In this document: piece by piece, positions 48,079 through 60,900 of the stretch | Layout of the letters: the number at the start of each line of letters is the position of its first letter | How positions within the stretch are numbered: position 1 is the stretch's first letter | Translations under genes and position numbers: made by a program | Source: Heterostelium multicystogenum | Lineage: Eukaryota; Evosea; Eumycetozoa; Acytosteliales; Acytosteliaceae | Reading direction: 5' to 3' | DNA length: 64,000 bases | Assembly (NCBI GenBank): GCA_003667245.1 | Contig: RCNN01000040.1 | Coordinates: 62,001-126,000 of the forward strand | Notes under the pieces: model-generated | Databases searched by the model: none | What the model saw: only the letters and a program-made list of their open reading frames with translations | Told to the model about the DNA's origin: nothing

Positions 48079-49348
48079 TTAAATATTTGTGATATGATAA
48101 GCATAGGTAGCAATTCCACAAAAGTTTACACCTCTTTCAACTTTAACAAATCCTAAATATTTATCAAGAAATTCATGTTAGTTTTGGAAATTTTTTGGTT
48201 TAAAATAATCATACCATTTTCTCCCCAATCAGTTCCCCAAGAGTTCTTAATTTTGAAGTATTTTACATTGTTGGTAACTCCGTAACCAACCAAAACAATT
48301 ACATGGTTTGTTTTGTTCTTTGTACATTTTAGATTTGGAGACTGTCTAATGATACCTTTCTTGTAATACATAAACTCCTTGGCTTTACAATCAATGTTTG
48401 CAGAGATAGGGGCCTTGGCTAGATTAGTAGTAATTAAAGCTTCTCTTCCAGATGGAATTCTTGCAAAGGATTTAATTCTTGCAGCAACTTTGTTTCTATT
48501 ATATCTACATTTTCCTTGCTTTTCTGTATATTCATAATCAGATTCATAATTTATTCCATAATTCTTTATATAAGTAAAACAGTTAGAAGGAAATCCTCCT
48601 TTACAGCTTGCACCTCCTGTTATTTTTATAAATAATTAGTTCTTATTAAATATTGTATCCAAAGAAATATAACTTACTTGAACAATCAAGTAAATTTTGT
48701 TCAGAAAGATCCACTTTTCTTCCATATTTAATAGAGAGTTTAGCTTCAACGGTTCCTGCAACTGCAAAAGCAAAACAACTTGCACAACTACCTTGGTCTC
48801 TTACAACAGTGTGATTTGACCAATCAACAGATTTGGGAATTGTTGCCATTACTTCATTAGTTGCCTCAGCCTCTAAGATTTTTCTTCCACCAATAGATAG
48901 GATGCCTCCAGTTGTGTCACTTTCACCCTCACCTTCGGCATCATGATCCTCACAACCACAATCTTTTTCATCGGTAATTTAAAGATGGATCTGAATTTGA
49001 AAGAATAATATCTGTAAATTCATCAAGAGTCAAGTCTGAAAATTTGTTTAGACCCATTTCTAATCTTGCTTCTTCAGCTTCGGCTTTCTGAGCAGGGTCT
49101 TCATGGTGATGGCAACCACAATCTTTTTTGCTCTGGGCATTGAAATCATTAACGAATTTCAGTCCATCCTTGAAATTCTGGAATCTTATCAAGAACTCTT
49201 CATTGGTGTATGCCTTTCCATATTGTCTCATCCATTCTCTGAATTGATCCTGGTAATCCTTCTCGGTCAATACTTCAATATTCTCTTCATTGGCCAAGGA
49301 AATACTAATAAAAGCTATTAGTAAGACTAATATAATAATATATTTCAT
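48079..49348 (-). CDS. Papain-family (C1A) cysteine protease with Cys/His/acidic inserts
   Basis: Three exons (49348-48678, 48616-48215, 48152-48079), about 381 residues. Signal peptide (1-19), I29 inhibitor propeptide (F.EWMRQYGKAY, NKFSDLT..EF), then the mature enzyme: QGSCASCFAFA with the catalytic Cys (the family's usual CGSCW reads CASCF), GGFPSNCF, the His in NHVIVLVGYG, the Asn in KNSWGTDWGENG, and an end VNFCGIATYAY. Two unusual inserts each contain DCGC followed by His/acidic residues: one inside the propeptide (DCGCHHHED) and one at the propeptide-mature junction (DCGCEDHD). One frame break at TTT 48978-48980. Likely lysosomal or secreted. Confidence 0.9.
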
Positions 49349-50157
49349 TATGAAATTTAGTTATTATTAAGCATCAATAATAACAAATGATATTCTAATG
49401 ATTAGTAAATACTGATTTCTACCTATTTATAAATGATGAGAGCAATATTTAACGCACCTAATTAATTTCGGATGATTTAAAGAACAAGTTATATGAACAG
49501 GCATACTTTTTTGTAAATACATATTGGTGATTCTCTGAATGAATATATGTATAATTATTATATAATAATTATTATCAGTTCAATAGGATTAAAGTAAGTA
49601 TTAACATTCATTAATTATATTTAATTTGATATTATTTATATTATTTTACCATATTACAAAAGCAGATATAATTTTTAATAGATCTTATTTACTAATAAAG
49701 TTTTCATTTATGAATCATTTTATGAGGAATTTGATTAAATAATTAAAACTGTCGTTACAATATCCTCTAAATATATATCTAGGATCTTATTGATATTCAA
49801 ATAAAGTGTTATCAGTGTTATAAAAAGGAATTAGATCATCAAGATTACTTTGAATATTCATTTTTTAAAAATTATTGGTTCAATTTTAATTAATTTAATC
49901 AAAATTCAACACATTACAATCATACATATTTATTACCTATTGTCTACTAAATAATGGTTGGGTATCCCATTTAAAAAGGAGTATCCTATGATCTAATCCT
50001 ACCATGTCTAATTAGATTAATTGTATCATTAATAACCAATATAATACATTCGTATTTCCCACTTTTTAATTTTGATGAGACTATTAATTATTTTTTGTAA
50101 GTTTCAAGTTTGTGAATACAATGTGAGATTCACATAAGATGTTAGAGAGAGAATCAC
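49349..50157. other. Intergenic, divergent promoter region
   Basis: Between the protease (minus) and ankyrin (plus) genes. Very AT-rich, with an ATTATATAATAATTATTAT self-complementary patch at about 49556-49575. No gene. Confidence 0.5.
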
Positions 50158-51504
50158 ATGAATATGGAGATCACATTGTTTTTATCATTGTTTAAAAATA
50201 ATGTATTAAATAAATGCATATTTAATCATGTTTATCGGCTGAAGAGTGGATGTAGAAAGTATAGGTGGAATGAGCTTGTGCTATCTCCAGAGGTCATGGC
50301 GGGTCATGGATATTTAGACCTTCTGAAGCTGTACTTCAGTGATGGAGAGCGCGTTGCTGCTGCCAAAGAGAGTTCGTTCCATTTCTATACAATCCTAAAG
50401 AATGCTGTGGTAAATGGTCGAAATGTATTGGAGTTTATCAAATACTTTGTAGATGTATTTCATATGGATATGCATCGTTTCAATCAGTACGACTATAATC
50501 TGTTTGTAGAATGTGCTGCCAATGGAAGAGTCGATCTTATTGAATATCTAGAGGCTCGTTTCCCTGATATTATTGGAACTACTTCGAAGCAATGTCTGTG
50601 TCACCATTGTCAAACAACATTGAACTGCTAAAGTACCTCGCAGGTCGCGAAAGAGCATGTAGACAACTTTCAAAAACAGGAAATAAGGTTAGCACCAAAA
50701 TGGCATATGGAAAAGTTTTCGATTGCGCTGCTTCCGTCGGTAGAATCGACATGGTAGAGTGGCTAGCAGAAAATAGATCAGAAAGAGAGAATGCACAGTA
50801 AGATGTATAAAAATGCAGTAATAAATGGTCAGATTCAGATGTTGGAGTATTTGAAATGTGAGAACAAAGATCCAACAACAATTGTATTAAATGGATATTT
50901 ATATGCTGATTGTTTAATGGACCTGGCTGCAAAGTACAACCAGTTAGAGGCTCTTCAATGGTTGCACGCAAACAATGTTGGCGGTTGTACCCAACGTGCC
51001 ATGGTTTGGGCTGCAACTAAAGGGCATCTCCATATAATTCAGTGGTTGCACACTCATCGAACCGAAGGTGCAACTACAAAAGCAATGGATGTAGCTGCCA
51101 ATTCTGGAAATCTCCCATTGCTGATATGGCTTCACGAGAATAGGACCGAAGGTTGTACAACCGATGCAATGGACTACAGCGCCAACTGTGGGCATTTAGA
51201 TGTTGTTGGGTGGCTTCACGAGAACCGCACAGAAGGTTGTACAAGCAACGCTATAGATTTTGCATCAGCGAATGGATACCTATCGATAGTTCAATTCCTT
51301 CACGAGAATAGAACAGAGGGATGCACTACAGATGCCATGGATAATGCAGCAGGCAACAATTTTCTAGAGATTTTACAATACCTCCATGAAAATCGTACAG
51401 AAGGATGTACACAATCAGCTTTGTATAAAGCAAGAATCAACAAATATTCAAATATAATTACATGGTTACAGGCTAATCGAAGTGAGGTACAATTGCACGA
51501 ATAA
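50158..51504 (+). CDS. Dictyostelid-type ankyrin-repeat protein
   Basis: About 448 residues of ankyrin-like repeats of a type abundant in dictyostelids. The last five units have the near-identical core WLHENRTEGCT, followed by a helix such as DAMDYSANCGHLDVV; earlier units are more diverged. Two single-base breaks, at about 50585-50595 and 50780-50795, split the frame into three. The reading joins naturally across both: the ankyrin pattern resumes as NNIELLKYL and then MYKNAVINGQIQMLEYL. An F-box-like start is not obvious (LSLFKNNVLNKCIFNHVY may be a remnant). Ankyrin stacks bind proteins; the partner is unknown. Confidence 0.78.
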
Positions 51505-51649
51505 AACCCGCATAATGTGCTGCATTGGCATTTTGTATAATTTATGGTTTTTTTGAATTTTTTTTACATTTTTTAACATTTACAGCTCTGTTCATTCAAC
51601 AAAGAACTACTTCTTGATACATTCATTTTATAGTTCAAGTATATGTACA

Positions 51650-53910
51650 ATGGCAAAAAAATCAAAGAAGAAGAATAGTGGAAGCAGTAGTGGCTCAACT
51701 AATACTAGTGGAAAAACGAGCGCAAACCCTTCTACCGCATCAATGTCATCGTTTGAAAAGTTGATTAACATTGATCTAGATTTAGGTAGTAAGCAAGAAC
51801 AACACAGTCAGCAACACCAACAACAAATGAACAATAACAACAAGATCAACAAGATTCTTGGTATGCAGCTTTCAGAATCAGATGTAACACAACTGCAATC
51901 GACACTTTACAAACTAAAGACCTGTGCACAAACCAAAAAACTACTTGAAATTGCAACAAGAGCTGAAAGCACCACCTGAAACTGTGATATGCTCGATGCG
52001 ACTCGCAAACAATGAATACTACAATGAAAAATATACACAAGCCATCGAATATTACAACACTGCTATACTGCTAGCATCTCAACATCCACCATATATAGTG
52101 TCGATACTTTTTGAATAGAGCAATTACAAAACTAAGAATACAAGTAAGCTTCGGATAAGAATTACATATAAGCGACAATCTTACTTATTCTTGACATTCA
52201 ATTGTAGGAATATAAAAAATCTATATTAGATTGCACATTAGCGTTGTCAATACAACCAAACTGTATAAAAGCATATATTTGTCGTGCCTATGGCTATTTC
52301 TTCACAAAGGAGTTCAAGAAGGCTTTTTCAGATCACTATTTAGCTGTACATCTTATACCTCCACTCATACCACTCAGAAAAGCAATGAGAATATCACATC
52401 GATCACCTATCCTATCACAGACTGTCAACATGGAAACATTACCACCCAATCTTAGAAATACTCAAACATATAAAGGGTATTTATTGTCCATACCTTGTCT
52501 ATTTAAATGATACTAAACTGACTTTTCTTTCTTGAAACAGTGTACAGTTGGATTGGTTAAGTGATTTTAATATGCTTGCTATTGAAGAGGAGCCATGTAG
52601 AATGCACCTTCTGTATAACTATATAAATAATCAAATAGAGAAATCACAGAAGAATAAGGAAAAGCACACAGCAATACCATCATTGATACCCGCAGGTGAA
52701 TCATTCTATGGCAATGTATGGTCGGAATTTGAAGAGTATCACTCACAAATGAAGAGTAATATCAGTGAATCACTGTCTTCGAAACAGAAACTTCTAGGTA
52801 ATTCGGATTACCAAAAATCGAAACTATATCTCAGCAGTTGGTCACTATACAAAAGCAATCAAATTAAATCCAGAGTAAGTTTGTTCTTTGATATGATTAA
52901 ATATAACATGTGCCTAACCTATATAAATACAGAGATCCATTTTATTATTCGAATAGAGGTATATCATATTTAAAGTTAGATAGATATTTAGAAGCTATTA
53001 CGGACTGCTCAGTATCAATCGAGAAGCAACCTTCCCTCAAGGGAATGAAAGCCTATTTGCGAAGAGGTGCTGGATACTCTGCAATTGGAGAGTATGGTGC
53101 TGCTGAGAAGGATTTTCGTGCTGCTCTGAAATATGAGCCCGACAGCTTGGAGGTATTATTGGGATTGGAAAAAACACTTAAGTTCCGCGATCAGGAAATG
53201 CGCAAATCAGTCGTTGACAATCCAAGCAACATTGATCTATTACAAACACTTAAAGCATTGCAAGTTGAAATTGAAAATCTGGCTCTCAAGATTGCTCCTT
53301 CAAAAAAATACCACTGAACTACCAACACCAAAATCAACTTCACCATTGTCAACATCTTCCTCTCAAATTAATACAGCCAGCTCAAACATGATGCGAGGTT
53401 CATTAGATGGTGATGTTCCCACCACAAACCTCACCTGTGGCACCAAAATTAATCTTTCATCACTACCTGTAAAATCCGCCAGTGGACCATCACAACAATC
53501 CTCCACAACAAGGGCACCGTTCTACAAACCAAATACTAGTGGTAAGTAGTGAAACCGTATTGCTTTGAACTAATCAGCTAACTTGTTTAAATTCCAGTTC
53601 ACATGGCAGAGAAACATGAGCTTTTGGAATACTTTACAAATTTGATTAACAAGAGAATTGGACATTTACCAACCTCCTATTTGGGAAGAGCAGAGGTACA
53701 CCTCCAACTTGATTTGTTAAACAATGCCATTGATGATTATGAAAAAGGATTAGAGTAAGTTAAATTTCATTTATATTTATATATAATTTCCACTGACTAA
53801 AAAATATTATATAAAGACTTGAACCCAAGAATGTTGACTTATTGAATAGATACAAATATGCACAATTACTATCAAAGCAATCTTTTGACAAAAATAAACA
53901 ACTCTTATAA
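51650..53910 (+). CDS. TPR-repeat protein
   Basis: Six exons (51650-52143, 52208-52476, 52541-52874, 52933-53541, 53598-53754, 53817-53910), about 650 residues after mending. A Lys/Ser/Thr-rich start (MAKKSKKKN) precedes TPR motifs such as ANNEYYNEKYTQAIEYYNTAI, NRAITKLRIQEYKKSILDCTLALSIQP, AVGHYTKAIKLNPEDPFYYSNRG and YLRRGAGYSAIGEYGAAEKDFRAALKYEP, then a Ser/Thr-rich linker and a last TPR-like pair. Four homopolymer breaks, each mended by removing one base: AAA 51948-51950, T5 52108-52112, AAA 52821-52823, A7 53302-53308. TPRs make scaffolds, often for Hsp70/Hsp90; I do not recognise the orthologue. Confidence 0.82.
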
Positions 53911-54938
53911 ATGTTTACTAATTTTTTACAGACATCATTAATCAATAAGTGTAGTTTTAAATTATATAAACTTTATTTACTCAGAATCATACTGACAGCA
54001 ATATGATTGTTTGAAAGATTTGCCGCCAAAATTTGCAAAGATGTTTATTATTTTGTTTTGATTTTTGCAATGATTGTTTTCATTCATTATAAACCATCAA
54101 TTATAAATATTAGTATCAATATAGTTCGTTATGATACTTTATTTTTATAAATACTTATTCTCAAATATTATATATATTTTAATAAATGATGTAATCAACT
54201 AGAGACCATCATAGAATCAATGGATGAAACCACATGTAAAAATCCTAGGATTGTAGAAGAATATATAATTGTAAGTCTTATTTTGCCCCAATTCCGTCTC
54301 AAACTCTTCGCAAGGTCTCAATCTGATTAGCAAATGTACATAAAATATTTTGGGTCCACCCTTTAACAAAAAAATATTATTTGTTCACAAAATTTTGGGG
54401 GAGTTTTTGTTTTTTAAAAGTAGTTGCGATCGAAAAATCGATCAATAATGTGTTATCCACCATCTGGTTGCCCACTCCGCATCTCAAAAGGAGTTTATTT
54501 TTAAATGGCAAATCTCACTTATTAATGAATTGATTGATTTATTGGCTTTCGTTAAAAACTATTTTTAAAAGAAGTGGTGCCAACCACTTCGATCCTATGT
54601 GGAGGCAACTTTTCAATCAAAACGATTCATGAACCGTCGTCCTCTGATAAACCCGTTTCATTCATATCTTGCGTTACAATCAAACTATATACAAATCGAT
54701 CACCAACAACAAACAAAATAAATTTAAAAATAGAATTAATTAATCAAATCATAGTTTGTAATCTTTTTAAATATTAGTAGTTTTAAGCTTTGACTTCAAT
54801 TTAAAAACCTAGATCTTTTGAAAAAGTTATTATTATTAAAATAGTTAAGCGAAAGAAATACTAAAATAGATAGATCATTGAATCGATTTGGAACATAATT
54901 CAATCTTTATCCATTTTTAGATAGATATAAATTTAACC
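53911..54938. other. Intergenic spacer with hairpins upstream of the TIG gene
   Basis: No gene. Unlike other spacers it has a higher-G+C patch at about 54270-54500 and several short perfect dyads: AATCCTAGGATT (54241-54252), GATCGA-AAAA-TCGATC (54428-54443) and GAAGTGGT-GCCA-ACCACTTC (54571-54590). These could belong to a non-coding RNA or the promoter of the TIG gene. No tRNA boxes fit. Confidence 0.4.
54571..54590. repeat. Perfect hairpin, 8-bp stem
   Basis: GAAGTGGT pairs perfectly with ACCACTTC across a GCCA loop, about 370 nt before the TIG gene start. G+C content of the stem is far above the surroundings. Confidence 0.5.
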
Positions 54939-57900
54939 ATGAAGTTGAGATAGAACCTTTTTCAAGGGTTCTATTTAATAATACTTTTAAAATCAATTAC
55001 TTAGTGTTCATACTAGTATTATTTATTTCACAACAAATTTCATTTACGAATGCAGCAAGTATGTTGTTGATGATTTAGATGATGGATATTCTTTTCCAAC
55101 ACAGAAAATCAAATTGAAATGATTACAATTAACCATAATTTGTTTTTTTATAATCAAAAGCACTTACAGGAATTGGACTTCCAATGACCATTACTGGATT
55201 CAATCCAAACCCTGCTACGAATAATCCCTCGAATACGATTAATATTTTGGGGTAATAATTTCGTCTCTATAACCATTGTGAGAATTGCAGGTGTAACTTG
55301 TAATGTCCAGTCTCAAACGTCAAGTGTTGTGACCTGTACCTACCCAATGATTCTCACTGGTGGTACAGTTCCGGTTGCTATGTCTGGTGCATTTGGTAAT
55401 GTGCAAAATACCGTCACTTTGAAGTATCCAGTACCAACTCTATCGAGCATTCCTCCACTTCCGCCCATTTTTGGTAAATACTACTATGGGTTTCGGTGTT
55501 AGTGGACAGAATTTTGTATGTGGAAAGGTTCAGCTCAAAGTAAATGGTGCTGTTGCTCCATATCTTTCAGTCCAAGGATGTTCACCAAGTTCCATTTCTG
55601 TATCATTTTCTTCTACCTTGGTGCTGGGATCATATCCATTCTCGGTATCCAACGATAATTCTGACAATTCCAACACTTTACCTCTTAACTTTGTCGGTAA
55701 GTAAAGCATTCATTCAATTTAATTCATACATGATTTATTAATATTATTGTTTAGCTCCAACCCCGACTATCGACAGAGTTGAACCAAATGTAGTACCATC
55801 TAATACTCCAGGATTTATTAGTATCATTGGTACTGGATTTATGAATTCATTATCTAGTGCCACTCTTAATGGAGTGTCCTGTTCCCAACAAACAGTCACA
55901 CCAACATCGATCGAGTGTAATGTAAATGCCCAACCTACATCCTACGGTTTAGTTCCAGTTTATGTTACAAACAATGGAATTAAGTCCAATAGATATGATG
56001 TTACACATTTACGTATGTATATCATCCAACCACTTTTCGTAATCGAGTACTAAGATATCTTATATTTTAGCTCCAATACCAAGTATTCGATCAATATATC
56101 CCAACAATATTCCAATTACTACATCTCCGACTATTACTATCGATGGTAGTCCATTTATTAATGGATTGACTTCAGTAAAGATTGGAGGATTGCCATGTTC
56201 ACAAATGAACATTTTGAATATGGGAAATTTGATTTGGTGTAAAGCTCCAGCTCAAAATGCACCAGGACCCCAACAGTTGATTATCACAAATGGAAACGTA
56301 GATTCTTCCGCTTACACTATGACCTATACAGTCCTCACACCAACAATCACCTCAGTTTCACCAACTCTTGTCACAGTGAACCAAACTAATGTGCTTAGTA
56401 TTGTTGGTACAAATTTTGCACCCGGAGTTTCAACAGTTAGTGTCGGAACTCTTCAGTGCCCAGCCAGCTCTTCAACATCCACCCTTATTGTCTGCAATTT
56501 ACCAGTTACAACAGTCGTGAATTCTCAAGCAGTTAAAGTGACAACATTAACTCAAGTCTCGAACACCACAAATATTGTCCTTGATCCTCCAAAGCCTGCT
56601 ATTCAATCGATTAATCCAACTACCATGGTATCTGACATTGTGACACCAATCACTTTGACAGGTTCCGGATTCCAACTTGGTATTTCCACTGTCAAAGTTG
56701 GAACTGTAAATTGTGCCGTTCAAAGTGTCTCTTCTAACCAACTCATTTGTAACTCTGCACCACAACTCATCGACTCCACTGTCAACATTATTGTAACCAA
56801 CAATCAATATGCTTCCAATGCCATCTCTTTCAAGATTTCTCCCTTAGCCCCAACTATCACAAGTCTCAATCCATCTACCGTTCTCAACAATCAGTCAACA
56901 GTAGTCACCATAGCAGGTACCAAACTTTGTAGTTGGTATGGCTAGTGTGTTCCTTAATGGAGTCCAACTTCCACTTAATAGTCAGACTTCTACCAGTTTA
57001 GTTGTTAGTGTACCAGCTCAAACAGTTGTAGGAACTTATGCAATGATGGTCAAAAATACACCTACACTGAATGTAACTGCATCTCTTTTATATGTTGTTT
57101 CACAGCCTTACATAACATCAATAACCCCATCTTCATTCATGGCAAACCAAGCAACAAACATAACAATCAGCGGTTATGGTTACGTCAATTCTATGAGTCA
57201 AGTACAATTGGATGGAGGTAGTTGTAATACAGTATCAGTCTCTGCCAACTCTATCATTTGTACAGCACCTGCATTAAACTACATCGGTCCAAAGAGTTTC
57301 TGGGTCATCAACATAAATGTCAAATCCAACAACTTTACCATTAATTACAATGCTCCACTTCCTGTAATCACTAATGTTTCTCCTGTATCGGTTATCAACG
57401 TAAAGTCCACTATGGTTACAATGTTAGGTTCCAACTTTATCCCAGGTGTAACCACAGTATCCATGACGGATTTGGTCGGTACTTTAGAGATTCCAGCAAC
57501 TGTCACTGCCACAACAATCAGATTCCTTTCTATTGAAGTTCCACAGAATGGTCCAAGAAGTGTTAGAGTCACCAATGGAAATCAAGTTGCTTCAACTTCT
57601 TTAACATATGTGTCGCAGGCTGTTATTATTTCATCAATTACTCCTAACTCCATGATCAACAACCAAGCCCAGCTAGTTACCATATCAGGTTCTGGTTTCG
57701 ACAGTAGAGTTACAACATTCTTATCCGATTCCTACTTCAGCTGCATTAACCCTGTATTTACAGCCACAACTATCATCTGTACTGTCCAGGCTGTTACTTA
57801 TCAAGGATCAAGAAATGTTCAACTTCAAAACATTGATGTTGTTTCCAATGTTGTTGCGTTCACATTCAATCCACCTCAACCAACTATATCGACAGTCACT

Positions 57901-60900
57901 CCATCCGTTGTAAGCAATCTAGGAGGATCAATTGTAACAGTAGTTGGAACTAATTTCCAATTGGGCATTACTCAAGTTTCTGTAAGTGGAATATCCACTA
58001 CAGTGACCCTAAACAACTCAACCATGCTCACATTCATTAGTCCTGCTATGATTGGAACAATTGGATTGCAAAATGTCCAAGTAGCCAACGGAAACAAAAC
58101 CGCAACTCTTGCAGTTATTTATAAATCTCCAATCCCAACTGTTACTGTTATTATCCCAACTTCTACATCTAATTTTGGAGGATCTGTAATCTCTATGGCT
58201 GGATCTAATTTCCAATCTGGTATTACCAAAGTATATGTCAGTGGTATAGCTGCATCGTCTGTTGTGATTGTCAGTGCATCTCAACTGACATTCATAGCTC
58301 CTCAGATTCCTGCTGTGGGTCAACAAACAGTTATTGTTTCCAATGAGAATCAAAATGCATCAATTCCATTAACATACACTGCTGCAACTCCAACACTAAA
58401 TTCTGTGAATCCAACATATATCCAAGCTGGAAAGAGTGCACCAATTACTTTAACTGGTACAAACTTTATCAGCGGATATTCAACTGTAATTGTCGCTGGC
58501 TCAAACTGCTTAGTTATCTCAACATCTTCAACTCAAATTATCTGTACTACTCCAATTATACTGGTAAATTCGCAAGTTTCCATTATCGTTACAAATGGTC
58601 CATCCACTTCCAATACAATTACTCTAAATGTTTTATCACCAGTTCCAACTTTATCATCAGTTGTTCCGACCGATATAGTTAACAATAATGGAGGATGGGT
58701 TACTGTCATGGGAACCAACTTTGTCGCTGGACTTACATTTTTTCCTTCAGAGACCTTGTTCCAAATACTCCAATTGATTGTCCTGCAAATGCTACAAACA
58801 TGCCCTCAGAAACATCAATTGTATGCTATGTTCCACCAATTGACTTTGTTGGATCTAAGCAAGTCATGGCAATCAACTCACCTGTTGTATCAAACAATAT
58901 AGTTCTTAATGTTATCTCACCAAATCCTACACTTAGTAGTATCAGTCCATCTACAATCAATGCTGATACTGTCACTCCAATTACGTTGATTGGTAATAAT
59001 TTTGTTTCCCTTCAATACACAAGTGTTTTTGTCGGTTCAGATACAGTGATTCCAACAAATCTAAATAGAACTCATCTCCTTTTCAACTCGAAAATCTCAT
59101 CTCAAATTGGATCATTTAATGTCTATGTTGTTAATATTGGTGCTTATCTTTCAAGTAATAGAGTTATCATCCAGTATCTTCCCGGAACTATAGTAGTAAA
59201 TAGTTATAGTCCATCACCAATCACATTGGGCGTTGCAAATACCATTACCCTCACTGGTAATTCATTCTATAATACCACACGTGTCTATTTTGAGAGTGGA
59301 TTAAATTGCTCCATTTCATTCCAGAATTTATCAACTATAATCTGTACAACTCCTGTTCTTTCATAACAGTGATGGTTATCCATATGTTCCCATTAAGTTG
59401 CAAAATCTAAATAATCCACCTCTAAATGTTCAATTGAGCATCGTTCCACCAAATCCAGTCATCATTTCAGTGGATCAAGCTGTTTTACTCTCTAATAGTA
59501 CCACACAAATTGAAATAACAGGATCTGGTTTCTTGTCCAATGGAACACAAGTTTTAATCAACGGAGTTCAATGTACAGTTGTATCCATTGTGTCCAACAA
59601 AATCATTGCTATTGCACCAAAGCTAGCCAAAGGCTCATATACTTTGCTCATTATAAATATTGATACTGCCTATTCAACTTCTACTTCAATACAATATGTT
59701 GATCCAACTCCAGTTATAGAATCAATCACTCCAGCAATTGCCAATATCTTCGAAGCAAGACCAGGTCAGAATATGATCACTATTCAAGGTAGTGGATTCA
59801 TGAATAATTACTCTTTAGTGACTGTCGGAGTTTATCAGTGTATTCCATACAACATCAATTCAACTTACATTTTCTGTGAAATGCCAGTAGTACAAATACC
59901 CAATATTCTTTCAGTGAATGTATACAACAGTGAATTGATGTCCAACACCAAGTACATTGAATACATCAATCCATTCCCAGTCAACTACGTACAACCATCA
60001 TATGTTTACTACAATGAAAGTGGAACTATCTCTCTAACTATTTTTGGACACAATCTGGATGAAGGTGTCGGTGAAGTTTTCATTAGAAACAGTTTCTCAT
60101 CATACAATTGCACCATTCAAAATGAAACAGAGTCAACTATAACTTGTGTATCCCCAATGATTCCACCAGGTTCCTATGAGGTTATATTTTACTCAGGACT
60201 ACTTCATTCCAACTCAACCATATTCTCTGTTATTGATAGATCACTATCATGTAAATCTTCAAGTGGAGCACCAGTCTCGTGGTGGTTCGCAAGAAAGATT
60301 CCACAATCTCAATCATACATCTACTTTGATAGTGAATCAACTGAAGTTGTATACCTTCCATCAATTTCTTCAAACACAAGTTGTTTGGCAATGACTTTGA
60401 ACCAGATCAAACAAGATTCCAACACTCACAATGGATATATTACCTATAATGATCATCCATGGTTTGACGATTATTCAGGACAGCTAGCCAGATCAGTTAA
60501 TGGTAATCCAAATGTGAATAAGTCACTTGGAAAAGGTATTCTTGTCGCTCAAACATTCTTTAATGCAACTACTTCACCTGGATTCCACATTAAGCACTCT
60601 CTAGAAGGTTTCCCAGTCCCACTATCCGATGGTCGCTTCAAATTACCATCAGATTATCCCACAAGCTGGCTTCCAAATGATTATCATCTCAGACCAACCC
60701 AAACAGATGATTATTCTCTTGGACACTCTTTTATGTGCCACAGTTTCACAGATTCATCTGATATCATCAACGCAATTCAAGTGACAAAACCATTCATTTA
60801 TTCAAGCAATAGATTCAACACACAACAAGTCAATATTTTCACACCACTCTTCAATTCAATCTCACTTTCAAGCTACACCTCATCAAGTTGGTCATCTGGA

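Noticed and set aside
54571..54610. TTCGATCC-containing stretch resembling a tRNA B box
   Set aside because: The surrounding sequence cannot form acceptor, D and anticodon stems; only a local hairpin is present.
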